A DNA stretch of 64,000 nt, from NCBI GenBank assembly GCA_020310875.1, contig CM035432.1, positions 98,830,512-98,894,511 on the forward strand. Direction: 5' to 3'. Origin of the DNA: Ceratopteris richardii. Its lineage: Eukaryota; Streptophyta; Polypodiopsida; Polypodiales; Pteridaceae. Under the pieces are notes generated by a model that was not told the DNA's origin, did no database searches, and saw nothing but the letters and a program-made list of their open reading frames with translations. This document shows positions 10,042-21,724 of the stretch, piece by piece. Every line of letters starts with the position of its first letter. Position 1 is the stretch's first letter. The position numbers were made by a program, and so were the translations under genes.

Positions 10042-11721
10042 TCAAGATGATGCATTGAACAAGGAGGTGGAACTTATGTATAAGGAAGTGGAAGTTTATG
10101 TGGAAAGAGATCAATCCACAAAAGGAGTTAAGCACAAAGCTTTGCGGAAAGCTTTAAACTTCTCCCTAGGTAGAGTCTTTGTGATAAGGCATGTAATGTT
10201 ACCCTTTGTGGGCACATATGCCAAACTGATCTATCCAACAACAAACCTCTCTATGACACAATGATAGTGCACCTCAATGATCTATCTAGCAAAGAACATC
10301 TCCATGAGGAATTTGAGCCATAGTTACTCAATAGTTTCTATGAAAGCTACCCTATACATAACCTCACAACTCGAAGTGGCCACAATATGCTGGTTTTTGT
10401 TCAACCATGATATGCATGAGCTACCAAGCATGAAACAAAAGCTAGTAGTGGACACGTGAGCTTCATAGCAATCAGCGCAATCCGAGTTTTAAAAACCATG
10501 TAAATCTAGTAGTAATGATCAACCCTTGGGATAAAACAATTCAAGCATTCGGTTACCACTCAACTAGTGAAAGATTCACTTAACTATCTTCCAATGCTTG
10601 ACACTTGGGCAATGCATAAACCTACTCATCTAAGAGATAGAAAACTAAATATTATTCCACGTTATGCATAAGTAGATCAAGCACCAGTCATCCTACTAAT
10701 AGAGAACAACATTAAATGCATCTCTAGCATCATGAAGAGCCAATCGTAAACCTATTTCCATACGATTGGCAATAAGTTTGCAATCTTCAAAGATGAAACA
10801 CTGCAGTAATGCATCAATGTATTTTTTTTGACACAAAGCTATTCCTCCAACAACTTGCATCAATTGGATGACCAAAAAATGATGCAAATGCCCCAAATCA
10901 GACATCTCAAAAGAGGCATGTAGATCAGCCTTAAATTGAGTAATATGATTCTCATTAGGATGAGTGAGTAGCGTGTCATCAACATACACAACAATTATAA
11001 TAAGCACATCATTTGCATGCTTAACATATAGGGTTCTCTCAATTGGACTTTTTTCAAAACCATGTGCAATCAAGTAGGCATATATCTTATCACACCAAGC
11101 ACATCGTGTTTACTTCAAACAATATAATGCAATTCTCAACCTGCACACTTTGGTTTCATGGATTTGTGCACAAAACCATGGGGCTGAAATACATACAATT
11201 CTTCATGTAAGTCACCATTCAAAAATGCATTTTTAATATCCAATTGATGCACATTCCAACCATGATGAAATATTTGCAACTGGAAAAATGCTATGAATGG
11301 TGGTCATTTGGCAAGTGGGTGCAAAGGTCTCATCAAAATCAATGCCTCTCTCTTGAGCATAACCTTTTGCAACAAGCCTAGCCTTATACTTTTCAACTAT
11401 TCCATCAAGCTTATGTTTTAGCTTGTCTACGCATTTAGTGTGAATAGCCTCTTTTTGTGGTGGAAATTCACATAAGGACCAAGTACTATTCTTCATAATA
11501 ACATTAAATTTTGATTGCGTAACAACCATCCAATTTTTTGAATTTTGTGTTTCATCAAAAGAAGTAGGCTCACTCTCATTAGAAAGACTAGAGATGGCGA
11601 TTGCATAGAAATTTGATGCAAACAAAGCACTATGAGAGCATGAATGAGTACGATATGATAGATGTGCATCGAATTTATCTAATGTACTATCTTCCAAAGT
11701 CTGCACTATCCATTTAGGCAT
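10042..11721 (-). pseudogene. Antisense copia RT and RNase H (element C1)
   Basis: The minus strand encodes the RNase H end (about 10042-10690; LAYVPTKGNI and LPREKFKAFRKAL, with stops). The RT C-terminal half lies at 10696-11073, with IIIVVYVDDTLLTHPNE (YVDD intact) and HLHHFLVIQLMQV. The RT N-terminal half lies at 11233-11721 with NSTWSLCEFPP, ARLVAKGYAQERGIDFDETF and CQMTT. A gap and frame changes lie between 11073 and 11233. These are normal copia RT motifs in order, but no continuous frame remains. Confidence 0.83.
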
Positions 11722-12899
11722 ATTTTTTTCCCTCCTTTATATCAGCCCTCTCATCAACAAGTACATCATGTAAATCTACATCAGAAACGGAATGATTTGG
11801 ATCATCATGTGGAACTTGTAAAAGCTTAGAACTCACCTCATTTGGACAAGCACTTGACTTTCCACCTATAAAAAGAGATAGGAAAGTGTCATACAAATCT
11901 CTAGAGCTAATTGAAGTCTCCTTGGCACATGAAAGTAATGGCTGAACTGCATCTTCCACAAAAACACCATCACAACTAGCTCAAATTTGTTTAGTCTGTG
12001 GATGGCATAGAGAATAGACTTCGATTTCAATACTATACCCAACAGAAATCCATTTTAGTGCTTTATCATGCAATCCTGATTTGTTGTTCAGGCACTAATA
12101 CATAGGCTAGAGAACCAAAAACACACAAATGAGCAACATATGGCTTGCAACCATACCAAGCCTCATATGGAGTGATGGATTGTAGTGCTTTTGTGGGACA
12201 CTTGTTAAGTACATATGTTGCACACATAACCACCTCAAGCTAGAAGCTATGTGGTAAAGTTTGATTTTTTACCATATGCCCCACCACCTGCATCAGAGAC
12301 CTATTTTTTCTTTCAACTCCATTTTGTTGAGGTGTATGTGGCATTGTACACTGATGTTTTATCCCACACTCAATCAAAAATGCATTTAAATCAAAAGACA
12401 TGTATCCATCCCCTGATGAGAATAGAGGTTGCCCAAGTTAGATGCTAATAGATTTTCAACGATAAGCAGAAACTCTTTGAAACTCCTAAACACTTGGGAT
12501 TTTTCTTTCAATGGAGAATCGCATGCATGCTTGGAGAAATCATCAATAAAAGCCATGAAGTAAAGCTAGTTCCCAAAGGAAGGTGTCTGCATAGAACCAC
12601 GAACGTCACCATGTAGCTAACAAAGCTATAATTTATGAGCAACTCGAACTTAACCTTTTTCTAGAGAGGATGAATGTTGCATTTTTTTCCAAAATGTAGC
12701 CTTCATAGACAAGTTTACAAGGTGCCTCAAGTTTGGGTGAAGAGGACACCATTTCATATTTTTGCTGGCATAGCAAACTAGAAAAATCCTGAGGACCAAA
12801 GCCTGCATGCCAAATCTTTTCATCTAAGATAGCCTGAGAATCTTGAAGTGCACATGCTAAATCATTCATAGATTTTGCATAGTCTATGATCTTATACAA
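11722..12899 (-). pseudogene. Antisense copia integrase and linker (element C1)
   Basis: The linker (11714-11959) reads VQPLLSCAKETSISSRDLYDTF, matching the sense A element. The integrase core is only patchily readable between about 12060 and 12640. The pre-integrase region at 12633-12899 gives MYKIIDYAKSMNDLACALQD and IWHAGFGPQDFSSL, the copia HHCC zinc-binding segment with the second histidine replaced (GPQ where GHP/GHL is usual). Several frameshifts are present. Confidence 0.72.
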
Positions 12900-14097
12900 C
12901 CCATGATATAAAATGGATAAGCAATAATAACATCTCCATTTGAGATATCATGATCTTTACATCTCTCATCAACAAATCCAATCCAATATTGGATAATGAT
13001 GAAAACTCACAACAGAGTTTTCTTGATCCCTATTACATACAAATCATTTGACAATGTGAAAGAACTACCATCAGTAGTATTCACAATGATTTTACCAAAT
13101 CCCATTATAGGATACGATGAGTTGTTAGTGCATGTCATAAGTACCAAACATCTAAGTCAACTCCAAATGTATAGTGCTCATGAGAAGATGGGTCATAGTT
13201 GCATATATTGTTCTCTATTTTGAACAAGTTTAGCAACTCTGTTTTAGGCATAGAGGCCTCTGTTTTAGGCCCATTCTTCATTTTGAACAAGTTTAGAAAC
13301 TCCGTTTTAGGTTGGAGGCCTCTGTAAAAACCATTCCACCCTCTTTCTTCTCACCCCTTTTGCAAAAAGTTTTGGACAACTCTTTATGACACGATCACTT
13401 TTCCCTACAATATTTACAAAATTATTTCTGCTGTTTTGTTTTCCTCTCATCTTTGAATACCTTCTTCGAGTGTGCAACATAGTAGATTTTTACGTATTAG
13501 TAGATGAGTTGCATTTACATTTGCCCTTCTCACTAGCTAGGAAAGCTTGATCTACAACATCCATAATGGACATCTTCTATCTAGACTTATCTTCATGCAA
13601 TAAGACAAAGACTAACTCCTCAAATGTTAAGGCATTAGAATCACCTTCATTCATATGCTCACTCTCATCCTATTTTGAGAGGTAAAAAATATGAGCCTCA
13701 TTTCTTGCTTGGTATAAAGCGATAAGTGTATCCCAAGCATCCTTTTCTATTTTGCAAGAGTGAATGTGGGGGATAATGGCATGTTTGATAGACAAACCTA
13801 TCAATGCATGTTGCTCAACATCTTTGTCATCCCAAAGAAGTTGCTCGATAGTAGGTGCAACAAAAACCACAATACGAAAAGGAACTTGAAGATCATCGTC
13901 TTTGATGCCATCTGCATTAGCTTCAATCTTTGTATTTACAAGTGTAGTAGGAGGTTTTTTAACACCTTGCACAATATCCACATTCCTAACTTTGCCACCA
14001 TTACATGATGCATCATATATGCCTAGAATAGGTAGTTAGTGCCATCGAATCTATCTTCAACACGCACCATATGAAGTACGTCATTGCTTTGAGCCAT
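12900..14097 (-). pseudogene. Antisense copia gag and protease (element C1)
   Basis: Gag starts at an ATG whose complement is 14095-14097; the translation begins MAQSNDVLHMVRVEDRFDGTNYLF, the usual copia N-terminus, then meets a stop and frameshift. The next open part (13670-13981) carries DIVQGVKKPPTTLVNTKIEA and IIPHIHSCKIEKDAWDTLIALYQARNEAH, the UBN2 capsid helices. The zinc-knuckle region lies near 13340-13430 and a degraded protease near 12960-13200. Not functional. Confidence 0.75.
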
Positions 14098-14437
14098 CAC
14101 CACTCATTGAATACCCTAACGCAAAAAAGTTAATTGTATCTCGAAAAGTTGAATAGAACTATCGTGTTGAGCTTTGCTAAATCTGTAGGAGTGTTTGAGG
14201 AGCTTGTATTAGCGAGCCAAAACTTGTATATATGTTTGGCACAAAAGGACAAAATAGCTTACATAGGTAGTGAGATAGTGCATTTGGAGGCCGAAATGGG
14301 CTCAGATCAAGATTTTGGTGCCACAAAGCAAAGCTGTTTTGAACTCCCAATCGCCTTGAGTATGCTCAGCATATCTCGTGTGATTCTAAGATTGTGAATG
14401 GAGGGGTGTTGAAGAAGCTCTAGATGAAGCAACGACC

Positions 14438-14450
14438 TGGTCTAATACCA
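14438..14450 (-). promoter_or_regulatory. Primer-binding site of element C1 (reverse)
   Basis: On the minus strand reads TGGTATTAGACCA, one base from the LTR start. It matches initiator tRNA-Met with changes. Confidence 0.65.
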
Positions 14451-14451
14451 A

Positions 14452-14509
14452 TGTTGGGCTTTGATGTCTGTGAGAGCACACAAAGAGCACAAGGAAGAAG
14501 AAGAAGCTA
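14452..14509 (-). repeat. Stub of the 5' LTR of element C1
   Basis: TGTTGGGCTTTGATGTC and the AAGAAGAAGAAGC stretch match the fuller LTRs at 39155-39389 and 58913-59147. At about 14509 it is cut by sequence of another element's integrase. Confidence 0.72.
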
Positions 14510-16455
14510 TTAAGTACATATGTTGCACACATAATAACCTCAAACTAGAAGCTATGTGGTAAAGCTTGATTTTTTACCATGTGCCCCTCTCTCTACATGA
14601 GAGACCTATTCTTTCTTTCAACTCCATTTTGTTGAGGTGTATGTGGCATTGTACACTGATGTTTTATCCCACACTCGGTCAAAAATGAATTTTAAATCAA
14701 AAGACATGTATCCATCCCCCCCCCCCATGAGAACAGAGGGTGCCCAATTTAGATGCTGATAGATTTTTAGCCTTAAGCAGAAACTCTTTGAAGCACCTAA
14801 ACACTTGGGAATTTTCTTTCAACAGATTCACGCATGAATGCTTTGAGAAATAATCAATAAAATTCATGAAGCCAAGCTAGTTCCCAAAAGAAGGTGTCTG
14901 CATAGAACCACGGACATCACCATGTAGCTAACAAGTGATACTTTATGAGCAGATCGAACTTAATCATCTTCTAGGAAGGATAAATGTTGCATTTTTTTCC
15001 AAAATATAGCCTTCACAGACACATTTATAAGGTGCCTCAAGTTTGGGATATCATGATCTTTACATCTCTCATCAACGAATTTGGCAACCAAGTCAATCTT
15101 GGATAATGATGAAAATTGACAACAGAGTTTTCTTGATCCTTGGTACATACAAAGCATCTGACAATGTGAAAGAACTACAATCAGTAGTATTCACAATAAC
15201 TCCCATTATAGGAAAAGATGAGTTGTTAGTGTATGTGATATGTACCAAACCTCTAAGTCAACTCCAAATGTACATTACTCATGAGAAGATGGGTCATAGC
15301 TGCATATAGTGGTAAATGCCCATTCTTCATTTTGAAGAAGTTTAGTAACTCTAGTTTAGGCATAGTGGCCTCTATAAAAACCATTCCACCCTCATTCTTC
15401 TTTAGCCCTTTTGCGAATAGTTTTGGACAACTCTTTATGACATGAACATTTTTCTGTATAATGTTTACAAAATTATTTGTTATTTGTGCTTTTGTGTTTT
15501 CCGCTCATCTTTGAATACCTTCTTCAAGTGTGAAACATTAGTAGATTTTTGTGTACTAGTACATGAGTTGCATTTACCTTTGCCCTTCTCACTAACTAGG
15601 ACAGCTTGATCTACACCATGCATAATGGACATGTTCTATCTAGACTTATGTTTGTGCAATAAGAAAAAGACTAATGCCTCAAATGTTAAGGCATTAGAAT
15701 ACCCTTCATTCATGTGCTCACTCTCGTCCTATTTTCAAAGGTAAGAAATGAGCCTCATTTCTTGCCTCGTATAAAGTGGTAAATGTATCCCACGCATCCT
15801 TTTCTATTTTGCAAGAGTCAGTGTGGGGGATAATGCCAGTGTAATATGAGGTTTTTTAACACCTTGCATAATATCCACATTCCTAACTTTGCCACCATTA
15901 CATGATGCATCATATATGCCCAATACATCATTGTTTTTGGCCATGGCCACTCATTGAATACCCTGATGCAAAAAAATAACTGTATCTCAAAAAATTGAAT
16001 AGAACTACCGTGACAGATTTTTGCTTACTAGTAGATGTTTGTGCAGGATTAGCAGATTTTTTGCTTATTAGTAGATGAGCTCCATTTACCTTTGCCCTTC
16101 TGACTAGCTAAGAGAGCTTGATCTATGACACACATAATTGACCTGTTTTGCTTGGAATGATCTCCCTACAACAAAAGAGAGACTAACCCCTCAAATGTTA
16201 AAGCATTTGGATTGCCTTTCATCATGGATCGAATAATAGACCCACCTCCTAGCCATCATGAGCTTCTACCGAGTACTCATTCTTGCCTATACGAGTGCCA
16301 GTTGAATAGAACTATGTATTGTATCTCGAAAAGTTGAATAGAACTATCATGTCGAGCTTTGCTAAATTTGTAGGAGTGTTTGAGGAGCTTGTACTAGCGA
16401 GCCAAAACTTGTATATATTTGGCACAAAAGGACAAAATAGCTTGCATAGCTTGGA
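14510..16455 (-). pseudogene. Antisense copia fragments C2: integrase, protease, gag, leader
   Basis: A rearranged antisense copy. An integrase/pre-integrase part (14510-15040) is joined to protease sequence (15043-15310), then zinc knuckle and gag (about 15310-15960), a repeated piece of gag (about 16020-16310) and the untranslated leader (16310-16455). It resembles C1 but many parts are missing, including most of gag's second half. The part from 15217 onward matches 37602 and 57358 onward, so this is the third member of a duplicated set. At 16455 the homology ends abruptly. Confidence 0.72.
14716..14726. repeat. Run of eleven C
   Basis: Homopolymer in the antisense integrase fragment; the parallel copy at about 12410 has CCATCCCCTGATGAG. 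A slippage-prone spot and a possible sequencing length error. Confidence 0.7.
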
Positions 16456-17330
16456 TAGTTGTGAATGCTCCTTTTCCTTTCGTCACTCGCCGTTTTCGTT
16501 GCCCAAAGTCAAAACCATGTCCAAATTGGACACTGAAAAGCAGAGATATGGGGTAAGAGAGGCTCGAACTCGCGACCTCAAGATCTCTCGGACTATGAGA
16601 CCTACGCGCTAGCCAACTGCGCCACAATAGTTTTAGTTGAATCTTGCGCCGGAACTACGTATCATACCCAGTACCGTCATAAAAGATGTATGTTAGAGAG
16701 GTTCCTCATAGTTCATGGACTGAGAGGTCAAAATATAAAGAAAAAACTATGCAAGAGATACTCGGGATGCTAATCGATGTGATAAATTTCCATTCTTCAA
16801 TTTGGAAGATCTTTATGCTTTCTGCTTCATGTACGGGGAGTAGAGATTTCTCATAATTTTGGCGAATCAAATATGTGAAAAATCGTGCTCAGTAAAGCTA
16901 AATATGTATCAAGGAGGATAATTATTATCCATACTTTCCAACATCTACTACAATGATCAGCATAACATCATCCAAAGGTAGCGTACCAAGTTTCACATTC
17001 ATCAATGGAATGGTACTGGTCAGTATTGAAACTTTAACATGTTCACTATCAAGATTGTAATCTATTCAAGACGTAGAGCAAGATGAAAGAATGGTTAAGA
17101 ATCTGTTCAATTTTGATGCATCCGCTGTATTGTTGTCTTACGTCATTCTTGTATATTCCTTTTATGTAATAGAGGAAGAAGATATGTCTGTGCTCCTCTT
17201 TTAGTGTGCGAGTGTGTGACTGAGCTCTCTTCCTTATCTCCTTTCTCGTGACATCGTGTAAGAGGCTGTAGAGAGCTTGTGGAGAAGGAAGATAGTGAAG
17301 AGCACACGAGAAGGCATGGAGATATCGTGC
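16456..17330. other. Unique segment with no recognised gene except a tRNA relic
   Basis: This stretch has no copy elsewhere in the window. It contains a tRNA-Met relic (16549-16631, minus) and otherwise only short open frames. The last 200 bases (about 17110-17330) look like LTR or leader sequence of the E element that follows, since ATTGCTATCAAAATTTGG at about 17350 could be a decayed TTGGTATCAGAGC primer site, but I cannot fix an LTR boundary. Confidence 0.5.
16549..16631 (-). tRNA. Elongator tRNA-Met(CAT) relic with intron, probable pseudogene
   Basis: Read on the minus strand, the D arm (GCGCAGTTGGCTAGCGC), the anticodon loop CTCATA with anticodon CAT at 16595-16597, and the T arm (GAGTTCGAGCC) match plant elongator tRNA-Met. 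A 9-nt insertion after position 37 (16585-16593) sits where plant elongator tRNA-Met genes carry their intron. The 3' end reads TTACCCCA as expected, but the 5' acceptor strand (ACTATTG) no longer pairs with it, and the T stem has one mismatch. It is therefore a pseudogene or a tRNA-derived insertion head rather than a working gene. Confidence 0.6.
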
Positions 17331-19170
17331 TTCATAAACAACCTCGAATTGCTATCAAAATTTGGTGTGAAGGTAGAAGGCCTGAAAATATTTTCGACTG
17401 CTAACCCTTAAGGGTCACTTGTTTTGCTCAAATATTCGAGATCTAGAATTTCAAGCGATTCCGTGTGTTCTTCATGCACGAAAACTGTGTCTTTCTGAGA
17501 TCAAAATGTCACATCACAGTGTGATAGTGTTCAAGTAGAGGTATTGTTTCTAGTGTTTTTGTGGTGTTGTGAACTCCTCCAAAAATGGCAAATGGTGATG
17601 AAATGAGTCAACCTATAAGTGATAAGTTGGACAATAACAACTTTTATCCTTGGAGATTCAAAATGATTAATTTCTTGATCGGAAAAGGCTACTAAGCGTA
17701 CACCAAAGGAGAGAATGAAATTTCTCAGTAGTTACGATAGAGGAATTGGACTACAAACCACTTAAAAACATATGGAGAATGGAATCAAGGGGCACGAAAG
17801 GTAATGTATTGGCTACCTATTAGCATACAAGATAGCATGATTAGGCACATACAAGATTGCAAAACACCGAAAGTACAGTTCAATCACATTGTATGAGACC
17901 CATATAAAGGCACAGAAGTCCCAAGTCAAGAACGAGCTACATACACTGGAAAAAGAGAGGATGTTGGTTAGTGAATACACCCTAAAAATCAAAAGCATAT
18001 GTGAGTCACTTACATCTATTGGCTTCAATCTAGATGACGATGATAAGGTGGAAGCGTGCCTTTGTGGTTTAGGAACTGCATACAAGCAGTTCGAAACTTC
18101 TATTTAGACCAGGGAAAGCATTCTGAATTTTGATGATCTAGTATCCATGTTGATAATTAAAGAAAAAAATCTTGGTGAGGTCTCAAACTCCCAATGAAAA
18201 CCTAGTTCTAGGAACCTATTCTATTGTGGTAGACGAAGAGAAAGAGGTAGAGGTTTTGGAAGTGGAAGAGGAAATAGTAACCAAGAACAAGGTCAACAAG
18301 AGAATCATGTAGGAGGTAGACGACGGTTTTGAGGCAAGGGGAACCAAAGAGACTGCATAAACTTTCAAAGAGATGATTCATGTAATGATAGTAAAGAATG
18401 TTCGAATCATGGTAAACCTAGTCACTTTGAAAGTGATTGCAAGTTGAAGAATCAAAATAACAAAAGACAACAAAACAACTATGCATCCACAAGTGCAGAT
18501 GATTGAAAGAAGCTATTAATGGTCCAACATCACATGATGAATACAATGTCTCATAATGTTTCAAAATCGAATGGTAATGTCTAGTATATTGATTCATGTG
18601 CCTCAAATCACATGACGAGCCATGAAAAATGGTTTTGTAGTTTGTAGAAATTATTTCTTCCGATACTTGTTGAAACAAGGGATCACACATCACATCTTAT
18701 AGAAGATACAGGAAACATAGAAATATCTATGGAGGATAGGAAGATAAAGCATCTTACGGATGTGCTACATGTCTTGAATATAACAAATAACATGGTTTCT
18801 ATTTGACAAATGGTTGACAGGGATTTCAAGTAAGCTTCAATGCTGATGGTCTATATGTAGAAGTTAAAATAGAATGGAAGGTTGATTGCCAAAGAGAACA
18901 AAGTTGGTAGGATGTTCGCCTTGAGTGTGAAAATTACTGAAATGAATGCCGTCATCTTTGCAAAAGGTGCAAGTGTTATTGATGATATAGAGATTTGGCA
19001 CAAGTGAATTGTACATGCAAATCTGAAATTGATGCAACCAAAGGAGCTTCTCAATGGACTACCACATTTCAAGGTTGCACATATGCAAAATGTATGTGAG
19101 AAAGGCACATGTAGATGATACAAGGAGAAGTGACCCAGGACCAAGAAGATCTGGGAGGATGCAAAATTCA
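17331..19170 (+). pseudogene. Copia element E copy 1: leader, gag, protease, pre-integrase (sense)
   Basis: A leader of about 250 bases is followed by a gag start at 17585 (MANGDEMSQPISDKLDNNNF, then YPWRFKM), which hits a stop about 36 codons later. After a frameshift the capsid region continues at 17889-18107 (SEYTLKIKSICESLTSIGFNL). Then come an RG-rich segment, a zinc-knuckle region (about 18400-18440) and a protease site at 18585-18610 reading YIDSCASNHMT, where the catalytic motif DSG has become DSC. The pre-integrase part (about 18990-19100) ends at a junction. Integrase, RT and RNase H of this family are absent here but RT is present antisense at 21725-22455. Non-functional. Confidence 0.78.
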
Positions 19171-19705
19171 GTGCAATGATTGATGTATGAACAACCTCGA
19201 ATTGCTATGAAATTTGGTGTGAAGGTAGAAGGCCTCAAAATATTTTTGACTGCTACCCTTAAGGGTCACTTGTTTTGCTCAAATATTCCAGATCTAGAGT
19301 TTCAAGCGATTTTGTGTACTATTCATACACGAAAACGGTGTCTTTCTGAGCTCAAAATGTCACATCACAGTGTGATAGTGTTCAAGTAGAGGTACTATTT
19401 CTAGTGTTTTTACGGTGTCGTGAACTGCTCCAAGAATGGAAAATGGTGATGAAATGAGTCAACCTATAAGTAATAATTTGGACAATAATAACTTTTATCC
19501 TTGGAGATTCAAAATGATTGATTTCTTGATGGGAAAAGGCTACTAAGAGTACATCGAAGGAGAGAATGAAATTTCTCTATAGTTACGATAGAGGAATTGG
19601 ACTGCAGACCACTTAAGAACATATGAAAAATGGAATCAAGGGGCAGGGAAGGTAATGTTAATGGCTACCTATTAGCATACAAGATAGCATGATTGGGCAC
19701 ATACA
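19171..19705 (+). pseudogene. Second copy of the E leader and gag start
   Basis: Repeats the leader and gag N-terminus of 17340-17690 (ATG at 19437, gag reading ENGDEMSQPISNNLDNNNF), with the same early stop after GKGY. It follows the E pre-integrase part directly, so E sequence is joined head-to-tail. At about 19705 it breaks into A-family RNase H sequence. The arrangement recurs at 45915-46430. Confidence 0.75.
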
Positions 19706-20369
19706 AGATTCCAATTTCTTGATCTACTTATGCATAACATGACCCAATATTCAGTTTGCTGCCACTTAGATGAGCGTGTTTATGTGTTTCCCTGGTCTTA
19801 AGCATTGGCAAGTAGTTAAGCAAATCTTTCATTATCTGAGTGGTAACCGACTACTTGACTTGTTTTATCCCAAGGGTAGATCATTACCACTAGATCTACA
19901 TGCTTTTTATTACTCGGATTGCGCTACTTGCTATGAAACTTGTGTGTCCAGTATTGGTTTTTGCTTCATGCTTGGTAGCTCATGCATATCAAGGTTGACC
20001 AAGAAGTAGCCTATTGTGGCCACTTTTAGTTGTAAGTCTATGTATAGGGAAACTTGCATAGCAACCGATGAGTGTGTGTGGCTCAGATGCATCTTAGTTC
20101 ATTTGGGTGTTGGTCATTCTTCTACCAAAACCATCTTCATTGACAGTTAGAGTGCAATTCTAATTACGAGAAACCCTGTGTTTCATGTTCGCATAAAGCA
20201 CATTGAGGTGCACTATCATTAGGTCAAGGAGAGGTTATTTGTTGGAGACATCAGTTTGGCATATGCGCCCACACATGATAACATTTAAGACCTTTTCACA
20301 AAGGCTCTACAGAGGGAGAAGTTTAAAGCTTTCCGCAAAGTTTTGGGCTTACTTCCATTTGTAGATTGA
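19706..20369 (+). pseudogene. A-family RNase H fragment joined to element E
   Basis: Translates to SVFMCFPGLKHWQVVKQIFH, then GFCFMLGSSCIS, and after stops to the NPVFHVRIKHIEVHYH and QREKFKAFRKVLG regions, ending before a purine tract and an A-type LTR. It is the 3' end of an A-like element. In-frame stops occur near 20008, 20146 and 20221. Intact empty-site sequence for the gag-only element is seen at about 19808-19818. Confidence 0.78.
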
Positions 20370-20446
20370 TCTCTTTCCACATAGCTTGCCACTTCATTAT
20401 ACATGATTGTTAGCTCCTTGTTCATTGAATCACTCCTAAGGGGATT

Positions 20447-20674
20447 TGTTGATATACTTTTGTAGTGATGTGTGTCAACACACTTAGGATGACATGGGAA
20501 TGTTTTCCTCCTTTAGGAGATTTTTTAGCTTGGTTTGTATAAATGATTGTAACCCTAATAGGTTACTAATATTTTGTACATTCACTTGGTAATTCATTTA
20601 GTTATGTGTTGTGCTCCAAGCTTCTTCTTGTTCCTTCTTCTATTCATGTGCTTCTGCACACATCAAACCCCAAC
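20447..20674 (+). repeat. A-type 3' LTR behind the E/A chimera
   Basis: Begins TGTTGATATACTTTTG after the purine tract TAAGGGGATT (20437-20446) and ends CCCCAACA; 228 bp. Copy at 47180-47408. Confidence 0.85.
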
Positions 20675-21724
20675 AATGGGGAGCATCAAAGAAACACCAT
20701 TGAAATTGTGTTCTTAGTGTCAAAGTGTCCTAATATTACATGGTTTCACAGAAAAACCTATTGTTTGTCAATCAATAATAGGGTTTTATTGTAGAGACAC
20801 TAGAATCACAGCATGTGGGACTAAAGGTTTGAATAGCTGGTCAAGTTAAAATGAATGAAAATCTCTACCATCTAATTAGGAGTGGTACTTGGGAGCGAAC
20901 ACCATTTTTGAATTGTGAAGAATTCGTTTCCTATTTTCACGTGTAAGAGTTGAAGAAACCAATGATGGTTCATTGAAGACTAGGTGAGAAATAAAGCTAG
21001 TTGAAAAGTTGACAATCAAACATATGGTCTAGATGTTGATGAGAAGATTATCCTCATTTCCAAGATATAAATTGCAAGAAATCATATTCTGATGACTACT
21101 CAAAAAGCATGGAAATTGATTCAAATGGATCTAGAAGGAGGTTGGAAGTAGACACACTGATAGGAGAGACAAATTCCAACTAGCATCAAGAGAGCATATG
21201 CTACCATCGATACATGAACTAGGAGACGTGTCTAAGCTTGAGGAGGAAATTGCAAATGGGAAAGGAAACCGAGAAACTCAAGGGAATAGAGAGGATGATT
21301 TATTGTTACTATGATACCTACTTTGGAGAGACAATTACATCTTACATATGGATATCAGCCATGTAAATGTTTATGATATAATGAAGGATTGATTTCCAAT
21401 TTACACTACGTTCATGTATTTAGTTGACTTAATCAAATCCTCTTTTGAGTGATTGTATTATCTAGTGCTCTACTTCTATGTCTTGGCATGAACCTCTACT
21501 AAAGCTCTTCGTTTATCATCTCTATTTTCTTTTACTAATCACAAACAGATCATGTCTAATGAAATGTGCATTTGGTTAACTTATTAGTGTATTGGTTAGG
21601 GTTGTAGGAAAGGACATATTTGTGATTTTGACACCTTATACCTTGAATATATTTTTTATCATTATAATCACACCTACTTTGTGTGGCAAAAGACTATGAT
21701 CTATTTGAATGTCTTAGAAAATAT
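20675..21724. other. Non-coding flank, duplicated at 47409-48466, partly inverted at 9728-9913
   Basis: About 1 kb with only short open frames on both strands and no family I can name. It lies between the LTR and the antisense E element in both tandem units, and its first 185 bases also occur inverted next to element C1. Confidence 0.65.

Larger units (their letters stand above)
9914..14509 (-). mobile_element. Ty1/copia element C1, antisense, degenerate
   Basis: Reading on the minus strand the order is 5' LTR stub (14452-14509), primer-binding site (14438-14450), leader, gag, zinc knuckle, protease, integrase, RT, RNase H and a truncated 3' LTR (9914-10041). Both LTRs are incomplete, and the U3 half of the 3' LTR is lost at about 10041. 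The proteins are close relatives of family A, but the copy is separate. Broken in all domains. Confidence 0.82.

Noticed and set aside
16394..16627. 77-codon minus-strand frame.
   Set aside because: It runs through the tRNA-Met relic, so it is not a protein gene.
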